Shown here: positions 14,803 to 20,889 of the stretch, one piece after another
Layout of the letters: each line of letters starts with the position of its first letter
Position numbering within the stretch: position 1 is the stretch's first letter
Made by a program: the position numbers and the translations under genes
Notes under the pieces: model-generated
The model's database searches: none
What the model saw: only the letters and a program-made list of their open reading frames with translations
What the model was told of the DNA's origin: nothing
IMG/VR virus record: IMGVR_UViG_3300036900_000040
Coordinates: 1 to 22,383 of that record
DNA from: a virus
Length of the DNA: 22,383 nucleotides
Direction: 5' to 3' (one strand)

Positions 14803-16193
14803 CAGGCGACCTTCCAATTAGGGACGCCCCGGTCGAACATCGATTTCTTCCCGGTCGTCCAGCCGCCCTCATTGGGCTCTGGCTTGGTGTTGTCGCGTGT
14901 CGCGAACTTCATGTTCACCGCCCCCTCGCCGATGCTGTCCGCAGCATGGCTGTGTTCGTTGTGCAGAGGCCCGACAAAGATGCCCAGGCTCTGATTGAAC
15001 CGCTTCCGATACTGCTTGAGATGGTCGATGCCCGCTTGGCAACCCTCGATGTCGAAATGGGAGTACGGAAGCATCCGCCGCACGGCGTTGATCCGCTCTT
15101 CCGGGTCCCGCGCGATCCCTGCCCGAATGGGTCTGATCCCCAGCGAGTGAAGGGTCTGCAGTCTCGAACGCCCACCGGCCCCAAGCTCTCGTACGCGCAC
15201 GTCATGCGGTAAGTAATGCATGCCGTATTGGTACTTCAAGGTTCGCCGGTTCTCCTTAAATGCTTCACGCACGATCGCATCAAGGCCAAGATCGCTCGTC
15301 TCGTAGAAGCCGAGGAAATTGACCCGAACGGGGGAGATACGCTGGCTGAACCAGATGGAGGTATAGTCGTCGATCCCGAGGTCCCACATTGTGTCGACCT
15401 TGATGCCGGGGGTGTGCGGGACGTTCCCGATCCGGCCCATGGTTTCGCACGCGAGCATCTGTTCGGCATAATAGGCCCCCGGCGCGGCGCTGTCGAAGTC
15501 GACCATATACTCGGAGTTGAAGATCGCGGTGCCTTCCGCGACGGACCCGGCCTCGTTGATCAGGTCCTGCTTTTCCTTCTCTAGTTGCTCGGGTGTGAAG
15601 ACTGGCGTCACCGTGGCCGGGATGCGGGCGGTGAACCACTCCGGGTCCCGCTCGCGGGCTTCGAAGGCCCGAGTGGCGTGCCCTCTTCCGCGCGGGGTCC
15701 AGATGAACACCGCCCAGCCGCCGTTCTCCAGGAGGATCGGCCTTACGTAATTCCAGCCATTAGGCTTCGCAAGGCTCCACTCAGAGAAGATAACGCCGAT
15801 AGGAGGAGAGCCCACAAAGCTATCGAAATTATCAGAGCCAAGCACCTGCCAAGTGGAACCGTTTTTGAACCGGATGAACATGTCCTGGTCGACGGTGTTC
15901 GCTCGGAGTTCCTGCGGAAACGCTTCATCGATGCGCCTCTTTCCCGTTCGCGGGTTAACGGCATTCCAGATGGCCTTCCGCGCTTGGCTGGCCTCCGGGA
16001 GCATGTGCCAATAGACCCCCACCCGTTCGTGCATCGCGGTCGCCGTCCAATGCAGCGACACGTCGTCCTTTCCCCAGCGCCGGTGCGCAACCACATCGCA
16101 CCGCTTCCCGCCGTTTTCCAGATACGCCCACATGGGCATCTGGTCGGGTCGGGGCCGCCAATTATTCGGTAGTTGGATGTGGTTGACGGGCAC
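14802..16193 (-). CDS. Terminase large subunit (packaging ATPase and nuclease)
   Basis: 463 aa from GTG 16193, which immediately follows the TAG of the 59-aa gene; conserved-looking residues begin at once (QLPNNWRPRPDQ), so a later start is unlikely. ATPase: Walker A-like HRRWGKDD at 37-44, Walker B-like GVIFSEW at 133-139 with Glu138 as the likely catalytic residue, and coupling motif WTPRGRGH at 165-172. Nuclease: MWDLGIDD at 269-276 (Asp271) and a C-terminal HSHAADSIGEG segment supply the expected acidic residues. It drives DNA into the procapsid and cuts genome ends. The Walker A variant (R-W-G-K-D instead of G-K-T/S) is known in several phage terminases. No good ribosome site precedes the GTG, so translation probably depends on coupling to the upstream gene. 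Confidence 0.92.
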   Translation of the reverse strand: MPVNHIQLPNNWRPRPDQMPMWAYLENGGKRCDVVAHRRWGKDDVSLHWTATAMHERVGVYWHMLPEASQARKAIWNAVNPRTGKRRIDEAFPQELRANTVDQDMFIRFKNGSTWQVLGSDNFDSFVGSPPIGVIFSEWSLAKPNGWNYVRPILLENGGWAVFIWTPRGRGHATRAFEARERDPEWFTARIPATVTPVFTPEQLEKEKQDLINEAGSVAEGTAIFNSEYMVDFDSAAPGAYYAEQMLACETMGRIGNVPHTPGIKVDTMWDLGIDDYTSIWFSQRISPVRVNFLGFYETSDLGLDAIVREAFKENRRTLKYQYGMHYLPHDVRVRELGAGGRSRLQTLHSLGIRPIRAGIARDPEERINAVRRMLPYSHFDIEGCQAGIDHLKQYRKRFNQSLGIFVGPLHNEHSHAADSIGEGAVNMKFATRDNTKPEPNEGGWTTGKKSMFDRGVPNWKVA

Positions 16194-16373
16194 CTACTTG
16201 TGCCGGAAACCCGCCAGGGTCATCGCCAGCCGTGCGCGTTGCCCCAGGAGCCCGTTCGCCTTGGCCGCCTTCGCCAGGGTGGCCTTGGGAATTTTCTGGC
16301 TCTGCGGTATCCCAAGCTGGGCGTGCAGAGCCCCCTTGTGCTTGATCGCCGCCTTGATCCAATCATGCGCCAT
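16194..16373 (-). CDS. Small basic phage protein (59 aa) between terminase subunits
   Basis: Begins MAHDWIKAAIKHKGALHAQL and continues with a Lys/Ala-rich helix to GFRHK. ATG 16373 overlaps the end of the terminase small subunit by 11 bases; AGGGGA lies about eight bases upstream, and the TAG abuts the terminase large GTG. The opening 'dWI.aAikh.GAlh..lGip...kIP' resembles a family of very small phage proteins of unknown function found in structural regions. The high Lys content could allow nucleic-acid or terminase contact, but that is speculation. It is short enough to be missed by automatic annotation, and its coupling to both terminase genes argues that it is real. Confidence 0.75.
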   Translation of the reverse strand: MAHDWIKAAIKHKGALHAQLGIPQSQKIPKATLAKAAKANGLLGQRARLAMTLAGFRHK

Positions 16374-16776
16374 CTGTCGGTTCCCCTGGTTGCGCCAGCT
16401 TGTTGATCTGCACGACGATTTCGCCGCCTTTCCCGATGCCCGCGACCCCGCTTGCCCAGCCCCGGTGCTTCCCGATGGTCTGCAGCACGAACCGATTGGC
16501 CGTGGGGTCGTTCTTGAGCACGTCCGCGAAGACGTTTTGCTCCGCTTGGTCGACGATGCCTTCCCGCCGATCATTCATCATCGCGGCCAGGACGACGTTT
16601 CGGTCGATCTTGTTTTGCAACCAAGTCCGGCTGACCCCGAGTTCCTTGGCGGCGTGCGACACGTTTCCTTCGGAAGCAACCAGCTGTTCGTAGATACCCG
16701 AATTGGATACCTTGGGGGCGGCTGAACCCGGTAGGTAGTCCTCCGGGGCGTCATCGATGGGAACTGGTTCGCTCAT
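16363..16776 (-). CDS. Terminase small subunit
   Basis: 137 aa. The acidic N-terminus is followed by a helix-turn-helix at about 37-58 (GNVSHAAKELGVSRTWLQNK) with the typical phage terminase small 'eGn...aA..lgvsr..l...i' pattern. A helical oligomerisation region (EQNVFADVLKNDPTANRFVL) and a C-terminal GIGKGGEIVVQINKLA segment follow. It recognises phage DNA at packaging start and recruits the large subunit. It is the first gene of the leftward operon. No clear Shine-Dalgarno sequence precedes ATG 16776; TTGACA lies on the same strand 31-37 bases upstream, so a leaderless transcript is conceivable. The identification rests on the HTH, size and adjacency to the large subunit. Confidence 0.85.
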   Translation of the reverse strand: MSEPVPIDDAPEDYLPGSAAPKVSNSGIYEQLVASEGNVSHAAKELGVSRTWLQNKIDRNVVLAAMMNDRREGIVDQAEQNVFADVLKNDPTANRFVLQTIGKHRGWASGVAGIGKGGEIVVQINKLAQPGEPTDGA

Positions 16777-16830
16777 GGCGCATATGGGACCACGCGAGCG
16801 CGCGCCGTGTCAAGTAGAAGCTTGCACGAA

Positions 16831-16863
16831 CGGCCCCCAGCGCCTGAGGGGAACCGGGGGCCG
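16831..16863. repeat. 8-bp inverted repeat in late-operon leader
   Basis: CGGCCCCC (16831-16838) and GGGGGCCG (16856-16863) are perfect complements around a 17-base loop. If the candidate promoter at 16944-16971 is used, this hairpin falls in the 5' leader of the terminase transcript, where it could affect stability, termination or packaging-site recognition. No T-run follows on either strand. Confidence 0.45.
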
Positions 16864-16943
16864 GAGCCGAAGCTCGGTCGAGCGTGCGCATTGGGAACCG
16901 GTCAGGACCGTATCCCGCAACCCAGGGGGTCGACGGCGGGGAG

Positions 16944-16971
16944 ATTAACACGGAGCGCGGGTCCCGGTCAA
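16944..16971 (-). promoter_or_regulatory. Candidate leftward promoter for the late operon
   Basis: On the minus strand: TTGACC (16971-16966), a 16-base spacer, then GTTAAT (16949-16944), a fair match to bacterial sigma-70 boxes. It points at the terminase small subunit about 170 bases downstream. This is motif-only evidence, and the phage may instead use a modified or phage-encoded factor. Confidence 0.35.
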
Positions 16972-17437
16972 GTTCGGAGCGTTGCACGGGCGGGATTACA
17001 TTGGACCCGGAGCCCGGCTGAGAGAGCGGGTCCTTGGAGTTTTGGGTCCCTCCCCCAGGGTGGGTCGGGCGCATGGGGAGGGGGATATATCTGCACTTCC
17101 CCCCGGCGCTGCTTTTTTGTCCGCGCGCGTACGCGGGGCTTCTGGCATGGGGCTTGCATACGCACGAAGCGTGCCACGTCGCCGGGCATGTGGCTTCCGT
17201 GCACCAGGGTTCTCCTCCCGGTCGCTCGTTCCCGTTTCGTTCCCTTGACACGAGGCTGATTTTTGACCGAGGCCCATCTAGCCATATTCCGGCTACATCT
17301 ATAGCCCAGACATCTCCCGCCCGTCCGTGGCCCCTTCCTGTGTCACGACGCCCGGTGTGGCCTTCCCGCAACATGCGAAGCCTCGTCTTCTCGTCGGTAA
17401 TTCCGCGTTAACCCTGGCCGTGGTATCCTACACGCAT

Positions 17438-17451
17438 GGGCAGACACGCCC
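17438..17451 (+). promoter_or_regulatory. Leader hairpin motif upstream of the first rightward gene
   Basis: GGGC-AGACAC-GCCC, a 4-bp stem with a 6-base loop, ends 20 bases before the ATG at 17472. A nearly identical element (GGGC-AATCAC-GCCC) precedes the gene at 18379 at almost the same distance. A TATCCT box lies 14 bases upstream of the stem (17424), matching the TTCTCT position at 18333. Confidence 0.4.
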
Positions 17452-17471
17452 CAGCACACGGAGATATCGAG

Positions 17472-17675
17472 ATGACCACGCGAGACGAAATCGAAGGCGG
17501 CCCGGCTCCCCTCGTCAGCCTGACGGAAGCCCGGAACTTCCAGAGCCGCGAGGACGCGGAAGCCTACCTCGAACGCACCGGCGACCCGGCCCGCGCGGCA
17601 ATCCTGCCGCATCCGGACGGCCCGGTCATCGCGAGCGTCGCCGAGGACGGCGCGATCCTGGGGTACGTGGCATGA
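17472..17675 (+). CDS. Small hypothetical early protein (67 aa)
   Basis: Starts at ATG 17472, with GGAGA eight bases upstream; an in-frame ATG at 17436 is rejected because it lies in the conserved leader hairpin motif and lacks a ribosome site. The protein is acidic (MTTRDEIEGGPAPLVSLTEA), with a helix FQSREDAEAYLERTG and a beta-like end VIASVAEDGAILGYVA. No family is recognised. It is the first gene of the rightward operon, and its TGA overlaps the next ATG (ATGA), so the two are probably made together. First genes of phage early operons often encode host-takeover factors, but nothing in this sequence shows that. Confidence 0.7.
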   Translation: MTTRDEIEGGPAPLVSLTEARNFQSREDAEAYLERTGDPARAAILPHPDGPVIASVAEDGAILGYVA

Positions 17676-17866
17676 GCGCCCAAGCCCGCATCGAAGCCTG
17701 CCTCAATCTGGCGTCCGGCTTCCTGATCAGCGCCCGTCTGGCCTTCCTGGCCGGGGATCACGACACGCAAGCCCGAATGGAGGCCACGGCAGCCGCCTAC
17801 GAGCGGGAAGCGGACCGCATCATGATGGCCGAGAACGCCATCCGTCTGCCGCACGTGTGCGCGTGA
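17672..17866 (+). CDS. Small hypothetical early protein (64 aa), helical
   Basis: ATG 17672 overlaps the previous stop by four bases. The 64-residue product is almost wholly helical: an amphipathic first helix (RIEACLNLASGFLISARLAF), a turn GDHD, and a second helix (ARMEATAAAYEREADRIMMA) ending in RLPHVCA. It could be a helical hairpin that dimerises, but no family is recognised. It ends just before a 0.5-kb repeat-rich non-coding block, so the two-gene transcript may end or be processed there. Confidence 0.68.
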   Translation: MSAQARIEACLNLASGFLISARLAFLAGDHDTQARMEATAAAYEREADRIMMAENAIRLPHVCA

Positions 17867-18004
17867 CCTGCATGGCCCGTCGCCCGCCCCTCGCCGCCCG
17901 CTGGCACGGCTGGCACGCTGCTGCGCTCGTATACGCCGAGTGTGGAGGGGTGGTCCAGAACACCGCCGCGACGACGACTGAGAGAGAGACTGAGGATAGG
18001 GGAG

Positions 18005-18156
18005 CAGCAGCGTGCCAGCAGTGTCAGCAGCCCCGCACTCGCCTCCCTCGGCGGTGCACGGTCCCCGCAGCCTGCACACCGCGCTATCCGCACATGCGTG
18101 CCACATCCCTCCTCCTGGCCTGCTGCTGCACGGCTGTCACTGCTGGCACGCTGCTG
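18005..18156. repeat. 19-bp perfect inverted repeat with 114-base loop
   Basis: Arms 18005-18023 and 18138-18156 are exact complements (the second arm is CACTGCTGGCACGCTGCTG). Pairing can continue past a 3-base bulge into GGCTG/CAGCC. Transcribed in either direction, it would form one long stem enclosing a GC-rich domain. Confidence 0.7.
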
Positions 18157-18308
18157 TACGGGCCTAGCTCCATGCTGCGCTCCCATACTGATGCGGGCTG
18201 CGGGGCCGCTGCTGCGCCTCCGAGTTGTAGGTGTGCGCCCTGCTGGCACGCTGCTGACTACCCCCGAGGTGTGCACGCGCGCCTCCCTCGCCGCCTGCTG
18301 CGTGGAAC

Positions 18309-18338
18309 TTGACACGAACCCCCCTCCCATGCTTCTCT
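18309..18338 (+). promoter_or_regulatory. Candidate promoter for the 305-aa gene
   Basis: A perfect TTGACA (18309-18314), then an 18-base spacer and TTCTCT (18333-18338), a weak -10. The gene starts 40 bases further on. The same CTTGACACGA string occurs at 17244-17253, so the box may be part of a phage-specific promoter or operator rather than a plain sigma-70 site. Confidence 0.35.
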
Positions 18339-18346
18339 ATGGACAC

Positions 18347-18360
18347 GGGCAATCACGCCC
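18347..18360 (+). promoter_or_regulatory. Leader hairpin motif upstream of the 305-aa gene
   Basis: GGGC-AATCAC-GCCC ends 18 bases before ATG 18379 and is the second copy of the element at 17438-17451. It is followed by AGCCTGAGGA, which carries the ribosome site and is shared with the leader at 19390. Confidence 0.4.
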
Positions 18361-18378
18361 AAGCCTGAGGACACCGAA

Positions 18379-19296
18379 ATGACCATCCATCACAGCATCA
18401 TCAAGAAGGCCGCCGGGCTCGGGGTCATCCTGACCCAAGACGACGACGGCATCAAGGCCAATCTCGCCGAACACGGCATCCTGATCACCCTGGAGGTCGA
18501 GGACGAGGCCGAAGCCAGCGCCATCAACGAGCAGGCGCAAGACGCGCTCCGGGACGTCCTGGAGATGCGGGACTATCAGGCCGAACACCCCAAGATCGCC
18601 ATTCGGCACGAGGACGGCGATTTCGTCGCCTACCATCGTGCGGGTCGCGGGTTGGGTGATGAGATCGCCCGTGATCCCGAGCTTGCGGACCTCTTCGAGA
18701 CGCTGCAGGAGCAGGACCCCGATGGCGGCGAAGCCGACGACGAGGACGAACAGACCGGCTCCGTGGTCCCGGCCAAGTACAAGCGCGAATACGCCGAACG
18801 CGGCGACCCGGCGAACTGCGGCGACTGGCTCGCCCTGGAACTGAAGGGCCTGTGCCGGGTCCTGGAGGACGGCAAGGAGGTCACCGACCTGGACCGCCTG
18901 CAGACCATCGCCAACGCCAACGACGTCGACCCGGCGCGGTACGGGAAGCTGGGCGTGGCCACGAACGGCTGGCAAGGGCGGTATCGCATGACGATCCGCA
19001 ACATGCTCACCCCGCGTGTGGCCGCGAAGGGGTTCCTGTTCATCCCCGAGGGCGTGGACGCCAAGGGCGAGCGGGAAATCAAGGCCCCGCGCCAGTGGTG
19101 CATCGAACACAGCCCGAAGCCCAAGGCTCCCAAGACGGCCAGCCCCAAGGCCGCTGTCGCCAAGAACGAGGGCGCGGGCAAGGCCAGTGCGAAGACCCAG
19201 GCCAAGAAGGGTCCGAAGCTGGACGGCATCGCCGCCGCTGGGGAGGCCATTCGATCCTCCAAGGCCAAGGAAGCGGCCCGCAGGGCGGCGAAGTAA
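18379..19296 (+). CDS. Conserved phage protein of unknown function with histone-H1-like tail
   Basis: 305 aa from ATG 18379, with GAGGA upstream. Residues 1-110 are acidic and helical. A linker at 111-127 is almost all Asp, Glu, Gly and Gln. Residues 128-240 look like a domain shared by many phage proteins: VVPAKYKREYAERG, then CGDWLALELK at 147-156, then IANANDVDPARYGKL and NGWQGRYRMTIRNML at 196-210. Residues 246-305 are Lys/Ala/Pro-rich (SPKPKAPKTASPKAAVAKN) and resemble histone H1 or bacterial H1-like tails, so DNA binding is plausible. The domain family has no established role that I know. An acidic front with a basic tail may allow self-interaction or displacement from DNA. It stands alone between two leaders, so it is probably its own transcription unit. 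Confidence 0.78.
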   Translation: MTIHHSIIKKAAGLGVILTQDDDGIKANLAEHGILITLEVEDEAEASAINEQAQDALRDVLEMRDYQAEHPKIAIRHEDGDFVAYHRAGRGLGDEIARDPELADLFETLQEQDPDGGEADDEDEQTGSVVPAKYKREYAERGDPANCGDWLALELKGLCRVLEDGKEVTDLDRLQTIANANDVDPARYGKLGVATNGWQGRYRMTIRNMLTPRVAAKGFLFIPEGVDAKGEREIKAPRQWCIEHSPKPKAPKTASPKAAVAKNEGAGKASAKTQAKKGPKLDGIAAAGEAIRSSKAKEAARRAAK

Positions 19297-19307
19297 CAGC
19301 GTACGGT

Positions 19308-19328
19308 GGCGGGGCCTCGTGCCCCGCC
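19308..19328 (+). terminator. Strong hairpin after the 305-aa gene, possible terminator
   Basis: GGCGGGGC (19308-19315), loop CTCGT, then GCCCCGCC (19321-19328), an 8-bp all-GC stem beginning 11 bases after the stop codon. Only a pyrimidine stretch (TCCCTTCCC) follows, not a T-run, so termination would be weak without help. A new promoter lies 28 bases downstream, which fits a transcript boundary. Confidence 0.45.
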
Positions 19329-19355
19329 GTCCCTTCCCGTGCTGCGCTCCTGAAC

Positions 19356-19384
19356 GTGACACCGTGCGGGACCTGTGCTACACT
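19356..19384 (+). promoter_or_regulatory. Candidate promoter for the DUF2786 gene
   Basis: GTGACA (19356-19361), a 17-base spacer, then TACACT (19379-19384) preceded by TGTGC, so partly extended -10. It would start transcripts about 14 bases before the ribosome site GAGGAG and just after the GC hairpin closing the previous gene. It is the best sigma-70-like match in the rightward region. Confidence 0.5.
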
Positions 19385-19404
19385 ACCAGCCTGAGGAGAT
19401 ACCC

Positions 19405-20445
19405 ATGCAAACCGAACTGAGCCCCGAGGCGCTGGCCGCCATCGAGAAGGTCACGAAGCTCCTAGCCCTGGCCCGCGATGGGCGGGGCAACGAACACGAG
19501 GCGCAAAGCGCCCTGGACGTGGCGCACCGCATCCTAGAGATGCACAATCTGGACATCGCCCTGATCGAGCGAAAGAAGGGAGACAGCGCGGCCCCGCACG
19601 CGAAGCGAGATGACGCCACAACGGGCGGGGGTCTGTACAAGTGGCAGCGGAGCGTCTGGGAACAGACGGCCAAGCTGAACATGTGCGTCTATTTCAGCAT
19701 CCGTGGGCTCGCGCGGGGGCAGAAATACGAGAACCGGGTCGTGGGGCGCGGCGAGAACGTGCTGATGACGCGGGTCATGGCGGAGTATCTGCAGGAGGCC
19801 ATCGAGCGGATCGCCGCCGAATGGGCCAAGAACCAGGGCTATGCATCCAGGTTCGTGCAGCCCGCTATCATCTACCGCGAGGGCATGGCCGAGCGCATCT
19901 GCGAGCGGCTGCGGTCCCTGCAGCGGGAACGCGTCGAGGAAGCCCGCAGGCAGAAGGAAGCCGAGGCGGCTGCGCCCAAGCATCCGGATGCGGCACCCGG
20001 TACGGCCCTGACGATCATCGACGTCATGGGTTCCGAGACGGACCTGAACAACGACTATCTGAACGGCTGGGAACTTGGCCGCACGGCGCGCGAACGCCGG
20101 GAGAGCGAAGCCCGATCCAGCGAGCGCAACCGCCGACGCGCCCTGTGGAAGGATGACCGCGTGGCGTTCATGGCCGAGTTCCTGGATGACACCGCCGCGC
20201 AGCAGGAACAGCAGCGGCAAGACAAGCTGGACAGCGACTACGAACTCTACCTGCAGGGCAAGGACACGGACACCTACGGGAAGGGGTACAAGCCGCGCAA
20301 GAGCAGCAGCCGGGGGTACACCTACCGGGAGACGGCAGAAGATCGCCGACGCGGCCACTACGCCCATTCGCTTGGCCGGGACGCGGGCGATAGCGTCTCG
20401 CTGAACGACCAGATCACCCACAACGATAAGCAGAGGATCGGCTAA
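19405..20445 (+). CDS. DUF2786-domain protein
   Basis: 346 aa from ATG 19405. An upstream in-frame GTG at 19375 overlaps the -10 box, and GAGGAG sits properly before the ATG. Residues 6-54 match the DUF2786 pattern: AIEKVTKLLALARDGRGNEH, then EAQSALDVAHRILEMHNLDI. The next part (KWQRSVWEQTAKLNMCVYFS, then VVGRGENVLMTRVMAEYLQE) matches the usual extension of this family. Residues 170-260 are a long Arg/Glu-rich helical region. The C-terminus (KGYKPRKSSSRGYTYRETAE) is basic and polar. DUF2786 proteins are common in phages and bacteria, but their biochemical activity is not settled as far as I know. The gene leads a group of tightly spaced genes including an HTH protein, so a regulatory or DNA-related early role is reasonable. 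Confidence 0.82.
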   Translation: MQTELSPEALAAIEKVTKLLALARDGRGNEHEAQSALDVAHRILEMHNLDIALIERKKGDSAAPHAKRDDATTGGGLYKWQRSVWEQTAKLNMCVYFSIRGLARGQKYENRVVGRGENVLMTRVMAEYLQEAIERIAAEWAKNQGYASRFVQPAIIYREGMAERICERLRSLQRERVEEARRQKEAEAAAPKHPDAAPGTALTIIDVMGSETDLNNDYLNGWELGRTARERRESEARSSERNRRRALWKDDRVAFMAEFLDDTAAQQEQQRQDKLDSDYELYLQGKDTDTYGKGYKPRKSSSRGYTYRETAEDRRRGHYAHSLGRDAGDSVSLNDQITHNDKQRIG

Positions 20446-20446
20446 C

Positions 20447-20707
20447 ATGAACGCCAAGACAGAGCGCTACTTCACCTTGACGCAGGTCGCCAAGCGGCTC
20501 GACCTGCACCGGACCACCGTGCTTCGCATGGAGCAGCGGGGCCTGATCCCCAAGGCCAAGTGGATACAGAAGCCGATCCGTGGGCGCATCTACACGGAGG
20601 CCGACATCAAAGTGATCGAGGCCAAGGTGGAAGAGTACTTCGCCACGGGCAAGCCCAACCCGGCTGGGATGATCCTGGACCCGGCCCACGTGAGTGAGCC
20701 CGAATGA
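20447..20707 (+). CDS. Small MerR/excisionase-like helix-turn-helix protein
   Basis: 86 aa, ATG one base after the previous TAA, with AGAGGA upstream. Residues 8-55 form a winged-helix pattern of the MerR/excisionase type: YFTLTQVAKRLDLHRTTVLR gives the HTH, and MEQRGLIPKAKW followed by GRIYTEADIKVIEAKV gives the wing and following helix. The family binds DNA as a repressor, activator or recombination directionality factor. No integrase is in the window, so a transcriptional role is more likely than excision. Its TGA overlaps the next ATG. The dyads in the leaders at 17438, 18347 and 21969 are candidate targets, by inference only. Confidence 0.8.
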   Translation: MNAKTERYFTLTQVAKRLDLHRTTVLRMEQRGLIPKAKWIQKPIRGRIYTEADIKVIEAKVEEYFATGKPNPAGMILDPAHVSEPE

Positions 20708-20889
20708 GCGAGGCTCCCAAACCCCCGCGTTGGGCCGTCACCCTGGTCACGGACAACGGGAAGACCCACTATGGAAGCGGGATGCCCGGCTCTCTCTGTG
20801 GCTGCCATTCGCCCACGCGGAAGGAACGCTCAAGCCCGGTCGGCGTCGACTGCCCCGAATGTCTCAAGGAACTGAGGAAGCGGCCATGA
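20704..20889 (+). CDS. Small Cys-cluster (zinc-ribbon-like) protein, 61 aa
   Basis: ATG 20704 overlaps the HTH gene's stop (ATGA). It has two Cys-containing knuckles: LCGCH with Cys32, Cys34 and His35, and DCPEC with Cys50 and Cys53, separated by a polar loop. This spacing suggests one structural zinc site. The first 30 residues are a short beta-like segment (RWAVTLVTDNGKTHYGSGMP). I recognise no named family; small zinc ribbons in phage early operons often bind nucleic acids or host transcription proteins. Its stop overlaps the next gene. Confidence 0.68.
   Translation: MSEAPKPPRWAVTLVTDNGKTHYGSGMPGSLCGCHSPTRKERSSPVGVDCPECLKELRKRP

Larger units (their letters stand above)
16777..17471. other. 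Divergent non-coding region between late and early operons
   Basis: Nearly 700 bases without a convincing gene; ORFs here are short, Arg/Pro-rich and overlap one another in several frames. It contains inverted repeats at 16831-16838/16856-16863 (8 bp), 17003-17009/17027-17033 (7 bp), and 17080-17085/17098-17103 (6 bp) followed nine bases later by six Ts at 17113-17118. A 10-base palindrome lies at 17126-17135. CTTGACACG occurs on the plus strand at 17244 and on the minus strand at 16806-16814. Genes leave in both directions, so promoters and operators for both operons should lie here. An origin or packaging site is possible but unsupported. Confidence 0.6.
17867..18378. repeat. Repeat-rich non-coding block
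   Basis: About 510 bases with no convincing gene. A 17-mer CTGCTGGCACGCTGCTG occurs at 18140-18156 and 18240-18256 (exactly 100 bases apart), as its perfect reverse complement at 18005-18021, and with one mismatch at 17907-17923. The inverted pair extends to 19 bases (18005-18023 with 18138-18156). A tandem GCTGGCACG doublet lies at 17900-17917. TGCTGCGCTC occurs at 17919 and 18173, and again at 19340 in the next leader. GCCTCCCTCG recurs near 18041 and 18281. ORFs through it are Cys/Ala/Arg-rich low complexity. It could be a structured RNA, an origin or a protein-binding array; no function can be assigned from sequence alone. Confidence 0.7.

Noticed and set aside
13540-14994. 484-codon plus-strand frame opposite the portal gene
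   Set aside because: Shadow of the portal, with no family features and no ribosome site or neighbour on its strand.
17080-17118. Plus-strand terminator (GGGGGA/TCCCCC stem followed by six Ts)
   Set aside because: The stem is only 6 bp with a 12-base loop, and nine bases separate it from the T-run. No gene on the plus strand ends upstream, so I record it only as an inverted repeat of the region.
16807-17411. Several 60-150-codon frames in the divergent region on both strands
   Set aside because: They overlap one another, have no convincing ribosome sites and no domain, and cover DNA with inverted repeats and promoter-like boxes.
17900-18260. CRISPR-like array from the repeated 17-mers
   Set aside because: Only four copies in mixed orientation with irregular spacing (one of 100 bases), unlike uniform repeats and spacers.
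17857-18382. Two overlapping plus-strand frames (about 150 aa) through the repeat-rich block
   Set aside because: Products are Cys/Ala/Arg-rich low complexity, lie over each other in different frames and reflect the GCTG-rich repeats; no ribosome site fits.
18337-19362. 341-codon minus-strand frame opposite the 305-aa gene
   Set aside because: The plus-strand protein has conserved-looking motifs (CGDWLA, NGWQGRYRM); the antisense product is Leu/Gly/Val/Arg repetitive.
20447-20707. Excisionase call implying a temperate phage
   Set aside because: The fold is shared by many regulators, and no integrase, attachment site or repressor/Cro pair is in the window, so lifestyle cannot be inferred.
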